NCBI GenBank assembly: GCA_951640195.1
Contig: OX621163.1
Coordinates: 1,860,001-1,924,000 of the forward strand
Length of the DNA: 64,000 bases
DNA from: Porpolomopsis calyptriformis
Lineage: Eukaryota > Basidiomycota > Agaricomycetes > Agaricales > Hygrophoraceae
Direction: 5' to 3'
Below are positions 1 through 12,260 of this stretch, piece after piece (within the stretch, counting starts at the first letter, position 1; the number at the start of each line of letters is the position of its first letter). The translations under genes and the position numbers were made by a program. Below the pieces are notes generated by a model that saw only the letters and a program-made list of their open reading frames with translations, ran no database searches and was not told the DNA's origin.

Positions 1-2201
1 GACGAACCACAGCAAGTTCTGTCATTTGTTTGCGACAAAAAAAAGAGTTCTTTTCTCGCTGAAGACGTTTCTGAACGAGAAGTTGCCTCGTTTACGCTTG
101 GAAAGGGCGAAGCCGACTGGGGCCCTCTGACTGTTTACGCTATCATGAAATCTGGTGATATCTATGCCATATGTCCCTATCTTCCGAAAAACGCGTAAGT
201 GAAAGAAGTTTTTCCGCGGTGGTTATTGTTTTCACATACAAGTGCAGTTCCGTTCCATCGACATACGTTCGCACCCTTGAGTGCTTTGTTGCAGCCAAAC
301 AGGAGTTTTTATCTGAAGTTACCTCTGCCAACACAAAAAATCTCTCCATTTTGTATGACTACCAACGCAAGTACATCACAGCACTTCTCAAGCAGTTACC
401 GCCGGGGACCGTTTTCCCTGCAAAGACCCTATCCGTTCTAATGCATCCCCCCACTACCATTAAATTCCAGCCCCTCCGCCAAGGCCCGTTCTTGTTGCAA
501 CCATCACCTCGCCACATCGAAGGTAGTGAAGGCGGCGATGCCACGGACATAGCATACATTTCTTTTCGGAATCAACCTGGAGAGGGCGATGAGGACGACA
601 CAGAGTGTCTTGGGGTGATTATGGTTGCGTTCCAAGATGGGAAGATAGATATTTTGTTGGATGTCGAAAAAGTAGAGGCGCGATGGGAACACAAGAAGGT
701 TTGTGGGTCATCTCGCTTCTTTCTTTTAACCCCTACAACTTTTCCTCAACACAAACTCACATAGGAACATGGTCAAGATTTACCCATGCTAGCAGTCTAC
801 GAGACAATCGACCTCGGTCTGGTCTCGTCACTTAACCCAACGTCTGTGTCATGGTTAGAAGCATCTACCATGAATCTATTACAGGGAAACTACCCATTAC
901 TGTCCCTTGATCCCATTCACGATGACACCGTCTATGTGTATCACGCCTTTGGTGTCCATGTCCTACATCTAGGTCCCATGCTTCAGAGTCTTGCTGCGGC
1001 TCTCCGTGAAGATGGCGAACTGGACATCGCACTTGCCAAACCTTTTGGAGCGAATGTTCGCCCCATACTCGATACTTTCTCTGTCGAGCGACAGTGAGTT
1101 TCTGGCCTTTTTATAAGCTGATAGTTGAACATAGTCCGCCCCCAGATCATCCGTCCCAATTGTCGCCATTTCGGTCTCAAATGACGTTTACTTAACATAC
1201 GGCATCTTCATACTGACGTCCACTAGGCGGTTAATGTGGTTCCCTCTGACTCTTCATTTGAACACCCCCAACTTGCAATCTTCGAAGCATGTTTTGGAAG
1301 ATGCATCAGAAAAGTGGCTAGTTCCTGCAGATGATCCCCTAACTCATGTGTCCCTCCTTGGAAGCGAACCGTTTACGCCTCCCTCAGCACTTTCCCGTCC
1401 CTTAGGACTACCTTCCAACCCACGCCTTGCCCTTCCAGACTCGTCTAGTACGACGAACCGCGACTTTACCTTGACGCCCGACACGCTGAGGTACTTGGGG
1501 GCAACTGTAGAGCTGTTTACTAATCAAATCCATGAAGTTCAGCTGGCCCATAGGGCAGTTATGTTACGGCTGGGACTTCAAAGACAAGAATTCTTTCGTC
1601 AACAAGATAAATGTCGCGAGATGCTGAATTTGATCGACAAGCTGAAGGACCATGACACATGTCAAGGGAAGGCGAAGAAACTGCGCGACCAACAGAAGTT
1701 GCTACTTGCTCGATTAGATGGGAGGTTACGGTTACTGATGAAGAAGGCATCACCAGAGTTGAGTGAACATGAGACGAAATGGTTCGAAGAATTGAGGAGA
1801 ATGAAGAATGAGGTTTCTGGGGTTGGGCGTTATGATGAAGATTCTTTGGCGGCTCGTGTGATGCTGGTGCGTGGTTCTATTAACACTCGGGATCAAGAAT
1901 AACGTGGTTTCAGCTGGAAAGGGAATACGGGCGGATACTGCCCAACCTGAAAACAATGATGCAAAAGGAATCCGAGTATAGGAAGAAGCTTTCAGAGAAC
2001 AACAAAGGCCTTCTTGGAGTTACTCAAGCCTTCGAGTTGGGGGAACGATCAAATATCCAGTAAGTTGTTTCACTTCATTACCATCGAGATGCCCCATCGA
2101 CGACGCATGACAGGCGTGCAAGAATACATCAGGTCGAAAAAGAGGTTTCGAGTCTGGCTACAAAACTAGGATTGGCATTAGAGCGTTCTCCTTCGAGATA
2201 A
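1..2201 (+). CDS. NUP82: Nup82/Nup88-type nucleoporin, 5' end missing
   Basis: The gene is already open at base 1 and ends at TAA 2199-2201, so its start lies outside the window. The first exon (1-194) ends at GTAAGT, and the next starts near 248 after CAG. The N-terminal part reads like a beta-propeller (segments such as GDIYAICPYLP and LGVIMVAFQDGKIDILLD). The C-terminal half, from about 1470, is rich in Lys, Glu and Leu and is predicted coiled coil, as in Nup82. In yeast, Nup82 anchors the cytoplasmic-side pore subcomplex used in mRNA export and binds Nsp1 and Nup159 through such coils. NSP1 lies 116 bases downstream on the same strand. The family call rests on segment similarity and architecture, not on a search. 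Confidence 0.82.
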
Positions 2202-2238
2202 TAAAATCTTTTTTTTTTTTTTTTAATACAAGTGTGTA

Positions 2239-2254
2239 CTCGTCACGTGACGAG
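2239..2254. promoter_or_regulatory. 16-bp perfect palindrome with E-box core upstream of NSP1
   Basis: CTCGTCACGTGACGAG is identical to its reverse complement and is centred on CACGTG. It lies in the 116-base gap between the NUP82 stop and the NSP1 start, 64-79 bases upstream of the NSP1 ATG. CACGTG is bound by bHLH factors such as Cbf1 in fungi; use here is inferred. A T-rich run sits just upstream. Confidence 0.5.
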
Positions 2255-2317
2255 AGCCAACCTTGGCGCGTTTCTACTTTCTCATCTCTCGAAGGACACC
2301 CTCAGATTCATACATTC

Positions 2318-4397
2318 ATGAGCTCGTTCCAGAGTGGCAATAGCACAACAGGGGTCTCCCCGCTGGGTGGCATAGGCACAGGCATATTCGGGAACGCAGC
2401 AGCGCAAGCGTCAGCAGGAAACGCTGGCACAGGTGGTACTTCCAATTCTGCAGGTTGGTTGCATATCATGAACGAACGGGGTTAATCCAACGGCTTCCCT
2501 TGAATTTAGCCAATACGACCGGCGGGAGTTTCTTCAATACCGGGAAGACAACGATGGGCACAACGTCGGGGGGTTTGTTCGGTAATACAGGAGGAAGCAC
2601 TGCTCCAACCGGAAATTTGTTTGGTGGTGGATCAGCAGCGAACCCGTTAACAAGCACAGGAAGTAATCCTTTAGGCGCATTGTCGAACTCTCCGTTTGGT
2701 GCTTCCACCAACACGGGGTCATCCGGTACTTTCGGTGGGGGATCGACACTATTCGGGGCCACCAAACCAGCAGAGCAAGGCATTGGCTCCACTCTAAAAC
2801 CCCCGACGACTAGTTGTGCGTCTCCCATCATCGTTTATGATATCTCGATGAAAATATCTTGACAGTCTTTGCTCAACCTTCGACCTCCTCCACCTCCAGT
2901 TAGTCCGATGAACGATTGATGGTTATCCTATTGCTTACTCTTATTCTTACGATCAGCATTGGCACCTGCTGGGGGAGTGTTCGGCATCCCACCCAAGCCT
3001 GCAGATAGTACGCCCGCACCAACGAGTGGCGTTCTCGGCGGTGGTAGTCTACCTGGTGGATCCCTGTTTGCAAAACAGCCAGACCCTACGACTTCTGCGA
3101 GCACTACCGCTGCTCCACCAACGTTCGGACTCTTTTCCTCAAATTCTAACAAAGATACGGCTTCAGCGGGTGAGTCTTAATGTAACCATCACTGTCCTAT
3201 TCTCATGTTGGCTTGCTCATAAGCTCCTGGGGGTGGAATCTTCGGCAACCTAGGTGCAGCCAAGGACAAGGTCCCGCCAGCTGGTGAATATTACTTGTGT
3301 CTTTGTCACCTTACCTTTTCTTACCAAGACTAAAGTAGCCGTACCGCCTTCTTCCAATTTGTTTGGAGCAGCGAAGGACACATCGTCAGAAAAGAAAGAT
3401 TCATCTACAGGTTTGAGGTTCTACGAGGTGTCATCACTGGTTGTCTGATGCGCTTCTATAGCACCGCCAACATTTTCCTTGGGTGCTTCCAGCGTTACGG
3501 CTGAAGCACAAGGTAATCTTGAAGTCCATTCGTACAATACACTGGCTCGAATTGAACGTCCTGATTTCAATCACAGGCTCCATGGCTCCTTCAGCAAGCA
3601 GCACTGCTGGAGTGCCACCACCCTCGACCCTTAGAGGCAAATCAATCGAAGATATTGTCAACAAATGGTCTACTGAGCTTGAGAGTCACGTTCGAGAGTT
3701 CAACAAGTTTGCTGGGGAAGTGGCTGTTTGGGACCGTGCGCTCATTGAGAACAGTAATACGGTGAGTGTGTATGGTTATTGTCTAAATGCAACTCCCCAT
3801 ATCTCTTTGACTTCGCAGTTGGCTGCTTTGTATAGCCATGTATTGGCCGCGGAAAGGGATCAAAATGACATCGATCAATCCCTGGATCACATCGAGCAGC
3901 AACAAAGAGACCTCTCTGCCACCTTAGACGCATACGAAAAGTCAACGCAAGATATATTGGGTGGTCAAGGCGGAAGCTTGAGGGCCATTGACACTGGACC
4001 TGCCGACACGGAGAGAGATAAAAAGTTGGCACCCCGTCTTCTCAATCGTGCCGGGCTTAATCTGACACTGTCCTTTCGAAGCTACATGCTAGCCACTGAC
4101 CTGCACACTCATATGGATGACTTTTCAACCTCCCTCACGCAGATAATTGAATCGGTGAATTCGCTTACTCAACCTTCATCGCAAGACTTGGCGGATGTAT
4201 CCACGAACGGGGAAGATCCTTTGGCACGGATTACCCAGATTTTGAGCAATCATCTAGAGAGTTTGCAGTGGATCGACGGTGCTGTGCGAGAGGTGGAAGG
4301 TAGGGTGACAGACGTTGAGAAGAGAGTTAAACAATCCAACCGAGGGTCGTCTGGTGTCAATGGATTCAAATCTAGGGGTTTTGGCTTAAATCGTTGA
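2318..4397 (+). CDS. NSP1: FG nucleoporin Nsp1/Nup62
   Basis: Starts at ATG 2318 and stops at TGA 4395-4397, with several short introns (the first from the donor near 2452 to the acceptor near 2509). The N-terminal half is low-complexity Gly/Ser/Thr/Asn sequence carrying FG-type repeats (GIFG, GLFG, NLFG, SPFG, GTFG, TLFG). These form the permeability barrier in the family. From about 3640 comes the conserved Nsp1/Nup62 C-terminal coiled-coil domain (segment VNKWSTELESHVREFNKFA, then heptads up to about 3960). This domain docks Nsp1 into two pore subcomplexes, one of them with Nup82, whose gene is directly upstream. The exact boundaries of the small FG-region exons were not all fixed. Confidence 0.9.
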
Positions 4398-4671
4398 ACC
4401 GAGGAGTATTGTTCACGCAGGTAGTAGTGCATTGGGTTCTATCGCCATATCGTTCCAAAACCTCAGGCTTGAGGAATGAAAGAGGTGCGGATACATAAAT
4501 GATTTCACATTATAAGAATGTACGTGACCCATGAGAAGACACTGTAAATGTGCAACGCAACTTAGCTGAAACCGAATGCTGGATAAAAATCAATTGCTTA
4601 TAGTAAACGGGAGGTGAGGAAATATTGCAGATTGTAATGCACACCCGCGTCAAGGGAAGGAGACCCATCTA

Positions 4672-7600
4672 CTATAACACACTGTATCGACCAGATATTG
4701 CCGTAGGATTGCGCATTTCGGCTTGCAAGGCTGCAGCAGACGCTTCAATAAGAAGTCGTTTAATCTCCCGAACGGCTTGCTCGACCTAACAAACCAGGTA
4801 TCAGCTGAATCTGCAAAAACGAGACCTGAAATGCCTAACCCTGAATTCTTCGCTGGACTCGATAAGAAGGTGCAACTTCGGAGGGCCTTCGGGAGGAGGT
4901 TCTTTGTTGGGCTCGTAATATATACCTAGATATCATAAATGAGCTATTCGGAGAAGGCAAACACGAAGGATACACCCTCACCTTTATTCGTAACGGATGC
5001 ACCCGTCATATCGATGAGCTGTGATATCTGTAAGCCATCATCAAAGTCAAACGAACATTCGGTAAACACACCTGAACCATAGTTTCCTTGTTCGTGACTC
5101 GCCAACGAGCCTTCTGTGGATAGTCATTGATCGGTATGATGGCATGAAAATCGGTTGAATCTGTGGTGGGCTTCCTTCCCGCGGTTTCTTCCAGTTGTAA
5201 CTGTGATTGCAAAACCAACTTAGATGCCCTCATCTGAGCATTCAGCTTGGCGACAACACTAAGTGCCTGTTTGTGAGCCGGAGAGTCCTTGCCCGCGCGG
5301 GCAGCCGCTTCCTCAGCAGCGCGAATGGACGATTGGATCTTCTCCTCTTCCTTTGCATGTGCAAGCCGCCGGGCAGCTGCAGCAGCACCAGCAACACCAA
5401 GAAGGCCTTTAGATGAATCTGGTGCAGGACCACGTTTAATCTCGACTTTGAAGTTACCAAATGTCATGTCATCGCCATTAGCTGGAGTTGTCTTTGCGAC
5501 TTCCTCGGAGGCAACCTTCTCGTCGTCACCGGCACCTGGCTCGCCATACGCCTTGCGTTCGGCCCTTTCTTTCGCATCCCTCTCTTTATCAAGCCTATCC
5601 AGACCTTTGCCACCAAAGCCTGATCCGGCGGCTTGCGCCTTCCCAGACTTGACCTTGTCAAGGAACCCTGGTCGTGTGTGAATATTTCTATACGATGACA
5701 CTAAGTCCATCACATACCGTTTGCCAAGTCTTCCAGTTCCTTTGGCACCGTACCGTTACTGGCCTTTACGGCCCGATAGATGTCCACAGAGTATCGCTCC
5801 TGCTCTGGGGTTATAAAGGTTATGCAAGTCCCTTTGTTTCCGGCCCTACCCGTTCGGCCTGCTCGATGAACATAGTCTTCCATATGATTCGGTGCGTCGA
5901 AGTTGACAACCAGCTTGAGTTGTTTCACATCTAGACCTCGAGCGGCAACAGACGTGGCAATGACAATGGGCACGACGCCAGTCTTGAAATCCGCGATCGT
6001 GGAATCTCGATCAACTTGATCTTTACCGCCATGCAATGACATACACAAGTATCCTTTACGCATAAGTTCTCGCAGGAGGTTGTCAGCAGCCTCTTGTCTA
6101 TCGACGAAGATCAACGTGCGGCACTCAGGATCTTCGTGGTACATCTGACCCAAGATTTCAAGAAGACGGTTGAATTTTGTATCCTCAACGCGAACTTCGA
6201 CGATCTGTTCAATTTCGGCGGCTACCACTGACCGACCACCCACGGTGATCTCAAGAGGCTTGCGTAGGATCTTTCGGGCCAGAGAGTCCATCTGCTTCGG
6301 GAATGTAGCTGAGAACAGGACGGTCTGACGGTCAGGCCGTATGTTGTTTATTATTTTCATGACTTGAGGCTCGAATCCCATATCAAACATGCGGTCCGCT
6401 TCGTCCAGGACGACATAAGTAACTCGTTTCAAGTTCGTTACGCGACCAGAGTTGGCGGTTAACAGGTCAATCATACGTCCTGGGGTGCAAACGATGATTT
6501 CTGCACCTTTCTTCAGTTCAGCGATTTGATCTTTGATGGGCGAACCACCATATGCACAAACAGCCTGGTGTCAAGGCAGAAGGGGTGATCAACATCGATA
6601 GGAAGGACTAAATAGATAACTTACACGCAAGTTCATGACTTTCAGAAAAGGTTTGCATTCCCTATGTATTTGAGTAGCCAATTCGCGAGTGGGCGTCATC
6701 ACAATGGCCATGGGTCCTTCCATCTGCTCCAAAGGACGTTGGTCCTTGATGTGACGGAAAAGGGGAAGTAAAAATGCGATAGTTTTTCCAGAGCCGGTTT
6801 TGGCCACCCCGATTACGTCGCGACCTGACATGATGGCGGGAATGGCTTGAGCTTGAATGGACGTTGGTGCCGTGTAATTCAATCGCTTGATAACATCCAG
6901 GCTATAAACGGCGAGTTAGCGCAAACGCGGGACAATCAGCATAGACAAACCAGCTAGACGGTAACCCGTAGTGACTCCATTTCGTTACCGGTCTCGGACA
7001 GTCCAGCCCGCGTATCTTGATGCCGTCCAGCTCCAATCTTAGTAAATCCGCTTCTTCGTCGGTCATCGCCGCGACATCTGGAGGAGGAACGTAGAACACC
7101 TTGCGGAAAGGCTCATACTTGATTCGGGTGTGATCTACGGTGGCCAATTCTTTCTTCTTGGCCTTTTTTGCTGCCAACGCTAAGATGTCTTCAGGGTTGA
7201 GATCGGTAGCATCTAGCTCATCAGTCACGATTGTGTCGACCAGGTCTTCCATTCCGTCCTCGAGCATTCGCTCGTCGAGCCGTATTCGGGATCGGACGCC
7301 AGATGCACCTATGATCTTTTGCATGTCTTCCAAATTGACTTTCTTCACCTCTTCCTTAACTCCGGACATGAACGCATCAAGGGGATCGACATCTTCATCA
7401 TCCTCGTCCATGGCATCTTTCGCTTTGCTCTTCAAAGCTTGATCCATCCTATTGGCCTCTTCATCATCATCATCAACCTCAAGATCGCCGACACTTGCTT
7501 CGCCTTCCGCCATTGTCATATCAACGGCTGGCATATCGCCGAGAGTTTCGAGCTTCCTTTTAGTTTCAACAGCATCATCCATCGCGGCGGCGGCGGTAAC

Positions 7601-8256
7601 TTTGGCAGTTTTAGCAAAATCAGGCTTGAGAGGAAGGCCTTTGATACCCAGACCACCGAGCGCCGCTCGGATTAGTTGGCCTGTCGGTTTGGTGGTCACA
7701 GGTGTTGCCGCCGCGGGAACTATGAAAGGCATTGGATCAAGTGGTATGAAATCATGAAGCGGTGTGATGCACAAGCATATAACTCACCTGGGGCAGATTT
7801 TCCAGCGAGTGCCATGGCTTTAGCTTTGGCTTCGTCGAGGGCCTTCTTTGCGTCCCTATCCTTTTTCCAAGCCTCTATCCTGGCTCTCTTCTGTTTTAGT
7901 TTTTCATCCTCTATGGGAGGCGTTGGAGTAGCATCTGGTTGGGGTATTGGCGGCGTGGATTGTCGGTCACGTTCTCGACGGTCTCTAGACGAAGAACGTC
8001 TACGGTCATCTCTCCGCTCGCTACGTCTGTCATCCCTGTGCGCATCCCTCCTTCTATCATCTCTGTGTCTATCGTCGCGGTAGCGGTCCCGGTCCCTCCG
8101 TTCTCTTTCTCTTTCCCTATCTTCGTCGTACCGAGACCTAGTGCTGGGCCTTTGGGTATTGCGCCTGGTCGGCGACGGAGACCGAGGTGAACGGTGAGAT
8201 AGTCTTACCCGTTTGTTTGAAGACTCTGGTGAGAACGATCTATCCCTTCGTCCCAT
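4672..8256 (-). CDS. PRP5: DEAD-box RNA helicase Prp5 (DDX46)
   Basis: Eight exons (8256-7788, 7719-6951, 6901-6625, 6564-5718, 5667-5072, 5027-4982, 4925-4840, 4785-4672) join in frame to a 1067-residue protein. The order is an N-terminal Arg/Ser/Asp-rich region, an acidic Prp5-type linker, and a helicase core from about residue 413. The core has the Q motif, Walker [19 protein letters not shown] near 559, SAT near 590 and [10 protein letters not shown]. The C-terminal tail matches Prp5/DDX46 ([17 protein letters not shown] and a KH-like end). Prp5 uses ATP to remodel U2 snRNP and proofread the branch site before prespliceosome formation. The 128-base gap to the PI31 gene at 8385 is a shared divergent promoter. 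The core is of usual length and all motifs are intact. Confidence 0.96.
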
Positions 8257-8384
8257 TCTATGACCGGTCGGAAAACCGAAGATGATGTTACGTAATCATT
8301 AATTGTTTGGTTTTTCGACACACAATAAATAGCACCAAACAACTAACATCATCCTATCTCTTGCTCACGATACCATCCGACGCT

Positions 8385-9473
8385 ATGGAGATGATGAACG
8401 GCACCATGGGAGAAATGACCTTAAGTCGACTGTCTTCGTTGCTGCCACCTTCCTCCAAAGAGCTCCGCTCTCCTCAAGATGGCATTACGGCGCTTCTGCA
8501 TGCTACCATGTCTATTAAAGACTTCCGTCTGATTGCTGTGGACGACATGGCACCTGCATCCTCATTCCCTCTAAATGTCCTCCCGACCGAATGGAATAAA
8601 AATGGCCCTAGTCATTATACATTGAGATATAAGCACAACCAAAGCAGTCTTGAGTTCCTGGTGAAGGTGACAAAATTGGGCTGTCGTACCCTTGTTAACG
8701 CTATCGCGACCGAGGTACGAACCGCATCTACATCATCTTGTGACACTTCTCATCCATTTCAAGAGTGACAAAACTGTATCCCTGGATATCCTTACTGAAA
8801 ACTTCACCTCTTCGTCTTTCTATCCGGAAGACCTTAGGTCGATCGACTCGTCACCCCTTGTCGATGGCTTTATTTCTTCTAACAGGGTCGCCGATCTCTC
8901 CTCCCAATTCAGAAGCCAGATTGTCCGGAAACTTATTCCGGGGCTTAAAGATTTCGATGTCGAAGAACCAGTTCCCAGTAACTCTGGGACTGCTCAACCT
9001 CCGCCACGTCCACGAAGCGCTCCGAGAGGCGAATTTTCTCGGCAACCCTTTTATGCTTCACCCGAAAATCCTCTTCAAATTGGACGTCGAGACTTGGATC
9101 CCGTTCCTATGAACCCGCAAGGATTGTTTAGCCCACCTTCTTTGTTCCCCCATAACACCGGCGATGGTATGTTCGTTGGACCTGACCACCCTATATTCGG
9201 CGCCAGAAGGGGCGATGAACTGCGTGGCCCTTGGGGGGGGGATGGATTCTTGCCTCCCATGGGAGCGCCTCCTGGTGCAAGATTTGACCCGGTTGGACCA
9301 GGCGTTGGAGGATTTGGGGGATTTGGGGGAAGGGGGAGACGAGGGCCTCCCGGGGGTGGGAATATGCGAAGCCCAGATAATGACGAATTTATGCCTCCAG
9401 GAATGGTAGGACCTTGCTTTGCTAACGTGAACAAGCCGCGCTAATCTGTCTACAGGGAGATATGTTCTCATGA
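8385..9473 (+). CDS. FUB1: PI31-type proteasome regulator
   Basis: Three exons (8385-8714, 8764-9405, 9456-9473) give exactly 330 codons including the stop, or 329 residues. The N-terminal 140 residues form the FP/PI31 N domain. The C-terminal half is Pro/Gly-rich and holds the PI31 signature (VGPDHPIFG, then GARFDPVGP, a Gly/Arg stretch, and MPPGM). PI31 binds 20S proteasome and acts in its regulation or assembly; yeast Fub1 is the family member. The last exon has only 18 bases and codes GDMFS. Reading through its intron instead would add a few unrelated residues before a stop. The short exon is preferred because related proteins, as I recall them, end in a GDMF-like motif. Confidence 0.88.
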
Positions 9474-9675
9474 TTGGCAGTTATAAACGTCGAAGTGCAG
9501 AGGATATTGTTCGAAATGAGGTGTCTTCTTATGTATGTACAGTAGTAAGCTTTCATTATATTTTTCAGCAAGTTGTCTTCCACGAGTTCGATGCCCTAAG
9601 TGTTATGCATTCTATCAGATCGGAGCAGATACAAATCGAAATTGGGTGGGGTATTCAAGGCAGTAAGGCTCCGTA

Positions 9676-11530
9676 TCAATCTTGGAGCTCAAGTTCCCTC
9701 CTAATAAGTTCCCTCACTTCCCTCAGCCCACCGACCTCTCGTTTCACCCACTTGGGACTCCGATGAACCAGCACCTCAGCGCTCTCTTTTTTGCGACCTG
9801 GACTCGAAGGTGCCGATTGAACATCGGTACCTTCAAGGGTTGTGGTGGCGCCAGGCATTTCAAGCCAGTCAGAACCACCTATCTCGAGTGATTTGAGGAA
9901 GAAAGGACAAAGGTCAGTGAGCATGGCGAGGGACTGGGTAGCCTCGGCAGAAGATATAGGAACGGGTGACGATTTTACAATCGCAGTTATTACTTCAGAG
10001 GTAGGGAGGACGCGGCGTTTGCGGGCGGTAGGCGTAGCAACAGGCCCTGCGGGGGTAGAAAAAAGCCTGCAATCTGATGAATATACACAAAGCAATGCAA
10101 TGAAGTCTGATACTGACATCCAAATGCTCTCGGCTACACCTCCAAGCCGACCTAATAGGCAGCGACGCCTCATCTCATCCTGACTCATCTTGAGCATCTG
10201 GTCTGTAAGCTCTTTCCCATTAACAGTCAGGGTGCTGGAGGGTTTGGTTGGGGAAGTGGATAATGACCGCTGACGAACGCGTTCATAAAGAGCTTGTCTG
10301 CGGGAACTACTCGGTGTTTCTGGGACTGTTGTAGCACTGCTACCCTTTTGGGGGGTAGGTGTTAAGTTTTCTGAGGTGCAAGAACCAGATAATGAAGCCC
10401 TCGGTGTGCGAGGTGTCAGAAGGCCGCAGGCGAGGTCAGGGCGGTTGTGGTGTGATGGCGTTTTTGGGAATGCGATGGAGTTCTTAGATGTTGGCGAAAC
10501 TTTAGGTGGGGGGGATGCAGTGGATGGAGCAGCAAATCGTCTCGACGCCGAGGATTTCTTCGTAGGGGATTTCAGTGGTGATCGTCCATCTGATGAGGGC
10601 GACGCGGATTGAGATGAATGGCTCGATGCTTTGGGAGAAGCGGACGCAAAGATACGGGCCAGGGAGGATTTCGACGTTGTACAGAGCTGCGGGAGGTCTG
10701 CGAAGGGTACATTTGGACAAACATTTACATCGGAGTGAAGCTATACCAAAGGAATCAGCTGCGAAGGGGTGAGGTAATTGAAAAGGATGTGTACATTTAT
10801 CCATCGATCAAGCTTCCCACGAAATTCTTGGAGACGTGTTTCACTAGCAGCTGTCCAACGAGCCACTGCGGCCATACCCCCCTTCATGTCTCGATCAATG
10901 TCCATTTCGACCTCTATTCCAATTCCATAGGCAGGGATACGTTTCCCTTTATCCTTGGCTAAATGGCTGGTTGGACTGAGTACAAGTCCCATAGATCCCC
11001 TGGTCCAATCTTTGGGGTGCGATGGCGGATGTGGATCCAGAAAAGGATTTTCATCATCGTCATCGCCTTGTAAATTGCTCTTTGGGTGAGGTAAGCTTTT
11101 TCCGTCCCACTCCCAAAGCCAACAGAGTCTTCGAAGATCATCAACATCGAATTTGGTGGTCAGTCCGGTGTAAGTCGTCAGTGAAAAATGGTTCAATACA
11201 TTTCGAATAATGCCCGTGTCCGAGGAGGGAGAAACCGCGCAAGTTGCAAGAGCATGTGAGAGAGCATGTTGTATCGCGGCCTGAACGGTTTGCAGGCGTG
11301 ATAGGTGAGGTGGTAGAGGCGCGACAAATTTGCCACCCTTTTTCCTGGACGTGGAGGGCGGTGTAGGTGGTCTGATGAACCAGAATCTTTAGCCAAGTTG
11401 TACTAAAATTAGAGAAAAAAAGGACGTGCACGGTTCTCAGCTTTTTGGGAGTGAGAGTGAGCTCGTCTGGCTCTGGCGGACATCGCTTCTTCTTCGGCGA
11501 TACGTGGAGAGTGATGCCTAAATCTGACAT
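9676..11530 (-). CDS. CDT1: DNA replication licensing factor Cdt1
   Basis: Four exons (11530-11430, 11371-10795, 10740-10118, 10066-9676) sum to 564 codons, or 563 residues. The first exon starts [16 protein letters not shown]. The Cdt1 winged-helix domain (region of geminin/MCM contact) spans roughly residues 50-200 ([12 protein letters not shown], then [17 protein letters not shown]). A Ser/Pro-rich linker follows, then the C-terminal MCM-binding winged helix ([19 protein letters not shown] to the end). Cdt1 loads MCM2-7 onto origins together with ORC and Cdc6. The first intron (11429-11372) only keeps frame if it starts with GC (CGT|GCACGT). An in-frame upstream ATG at 11626 is possible but unlike the usual N terminus. 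The gene lies tail to tail with the PI31 gene. Confidence 0.86.
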
Positions 11531-12260
11531 ATCGCCAATCGCTGTCGTCTTGATCAATGAGACGGGGAAATGAAAGCGTTCTCTGGGACGGTGACGGTGA
11601 ACGGTCAAACGCGTCCACGTAAGCATTCCCACGTCTCTACCTCATGTTCAAACACCATCATTATCCAATAATACTAGTCAAGGCCACACGCCAGGGCCAC
11701 CAAGATCTAGAAACCAGTAAGCGAACAGAATGGACTCAGCGTGCAAGCTACTTCATGCCCACTGCCTTGCTGAAATCAGTTTTTTAGGTAACCGCGTTTG
11801 TCGCCTGGTTCTAGAGGCATTTTATAAATTCCATGCGACAAAGTTATCGGTCTTGGAAATCCTTGATTCCTCCCTTACATACTGATCGGTCGCGCCGCTA
11901 TCACGAGTTTAGGTGTGATCGAAGGGTGTTTCCAGGGTGCCTCAACAACATGTTGTCTTGCCATGATGTCTGCTTGGCCTCCTAAACTTGAGCAAGATTT
12001 TCCGAGAAGAGATCGTGATGCAAGTCCATGCCTGTCTCTTCGGTAGCGCCTACTACTCCTTCCCACATCACATGCTGGAGGGGCGTGGCCCTTCATTTCC
12101 ACGTACACCTTTCCTTTACCTTGCCATGCCGCACAAGACTGTAAAGCCAGGTTTCCCTACGCAGTCGTGCTTTTGCATATATCAACTGCGACCAGTAAGC
12201 ATCCTTCTAGCCTTCTCAACCTCAAAGCTGGACCGAACATTAACAGTTGATTTGAAGAAT
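11531..12260. other. Intergenic, no gene supported
   Basis: About 730 bases separate the divergent CDT1 and first CCCH genes. Short open frames exist on both strands but show no family signature, no consistent splice chain and no repeats. It must hold the promoters of both genes. I see no clear TATA box or other motif. Confidence 0.5.

Noticed and set aside
5289..5681. 130-residue plus-strand Ala/Ser/Pro frame opposite PRP5
   Set aside because: Compositional shadow of the Ala/Lys/Glu-rich PRP5 C-terminal exon.
11141..11632. CDT1 N terminus read without splicing
   Set aside because: It leaves the conserved winged-helix frame after KKLRT. The GC-AG splice restores it and makes all exon lengths consistent.
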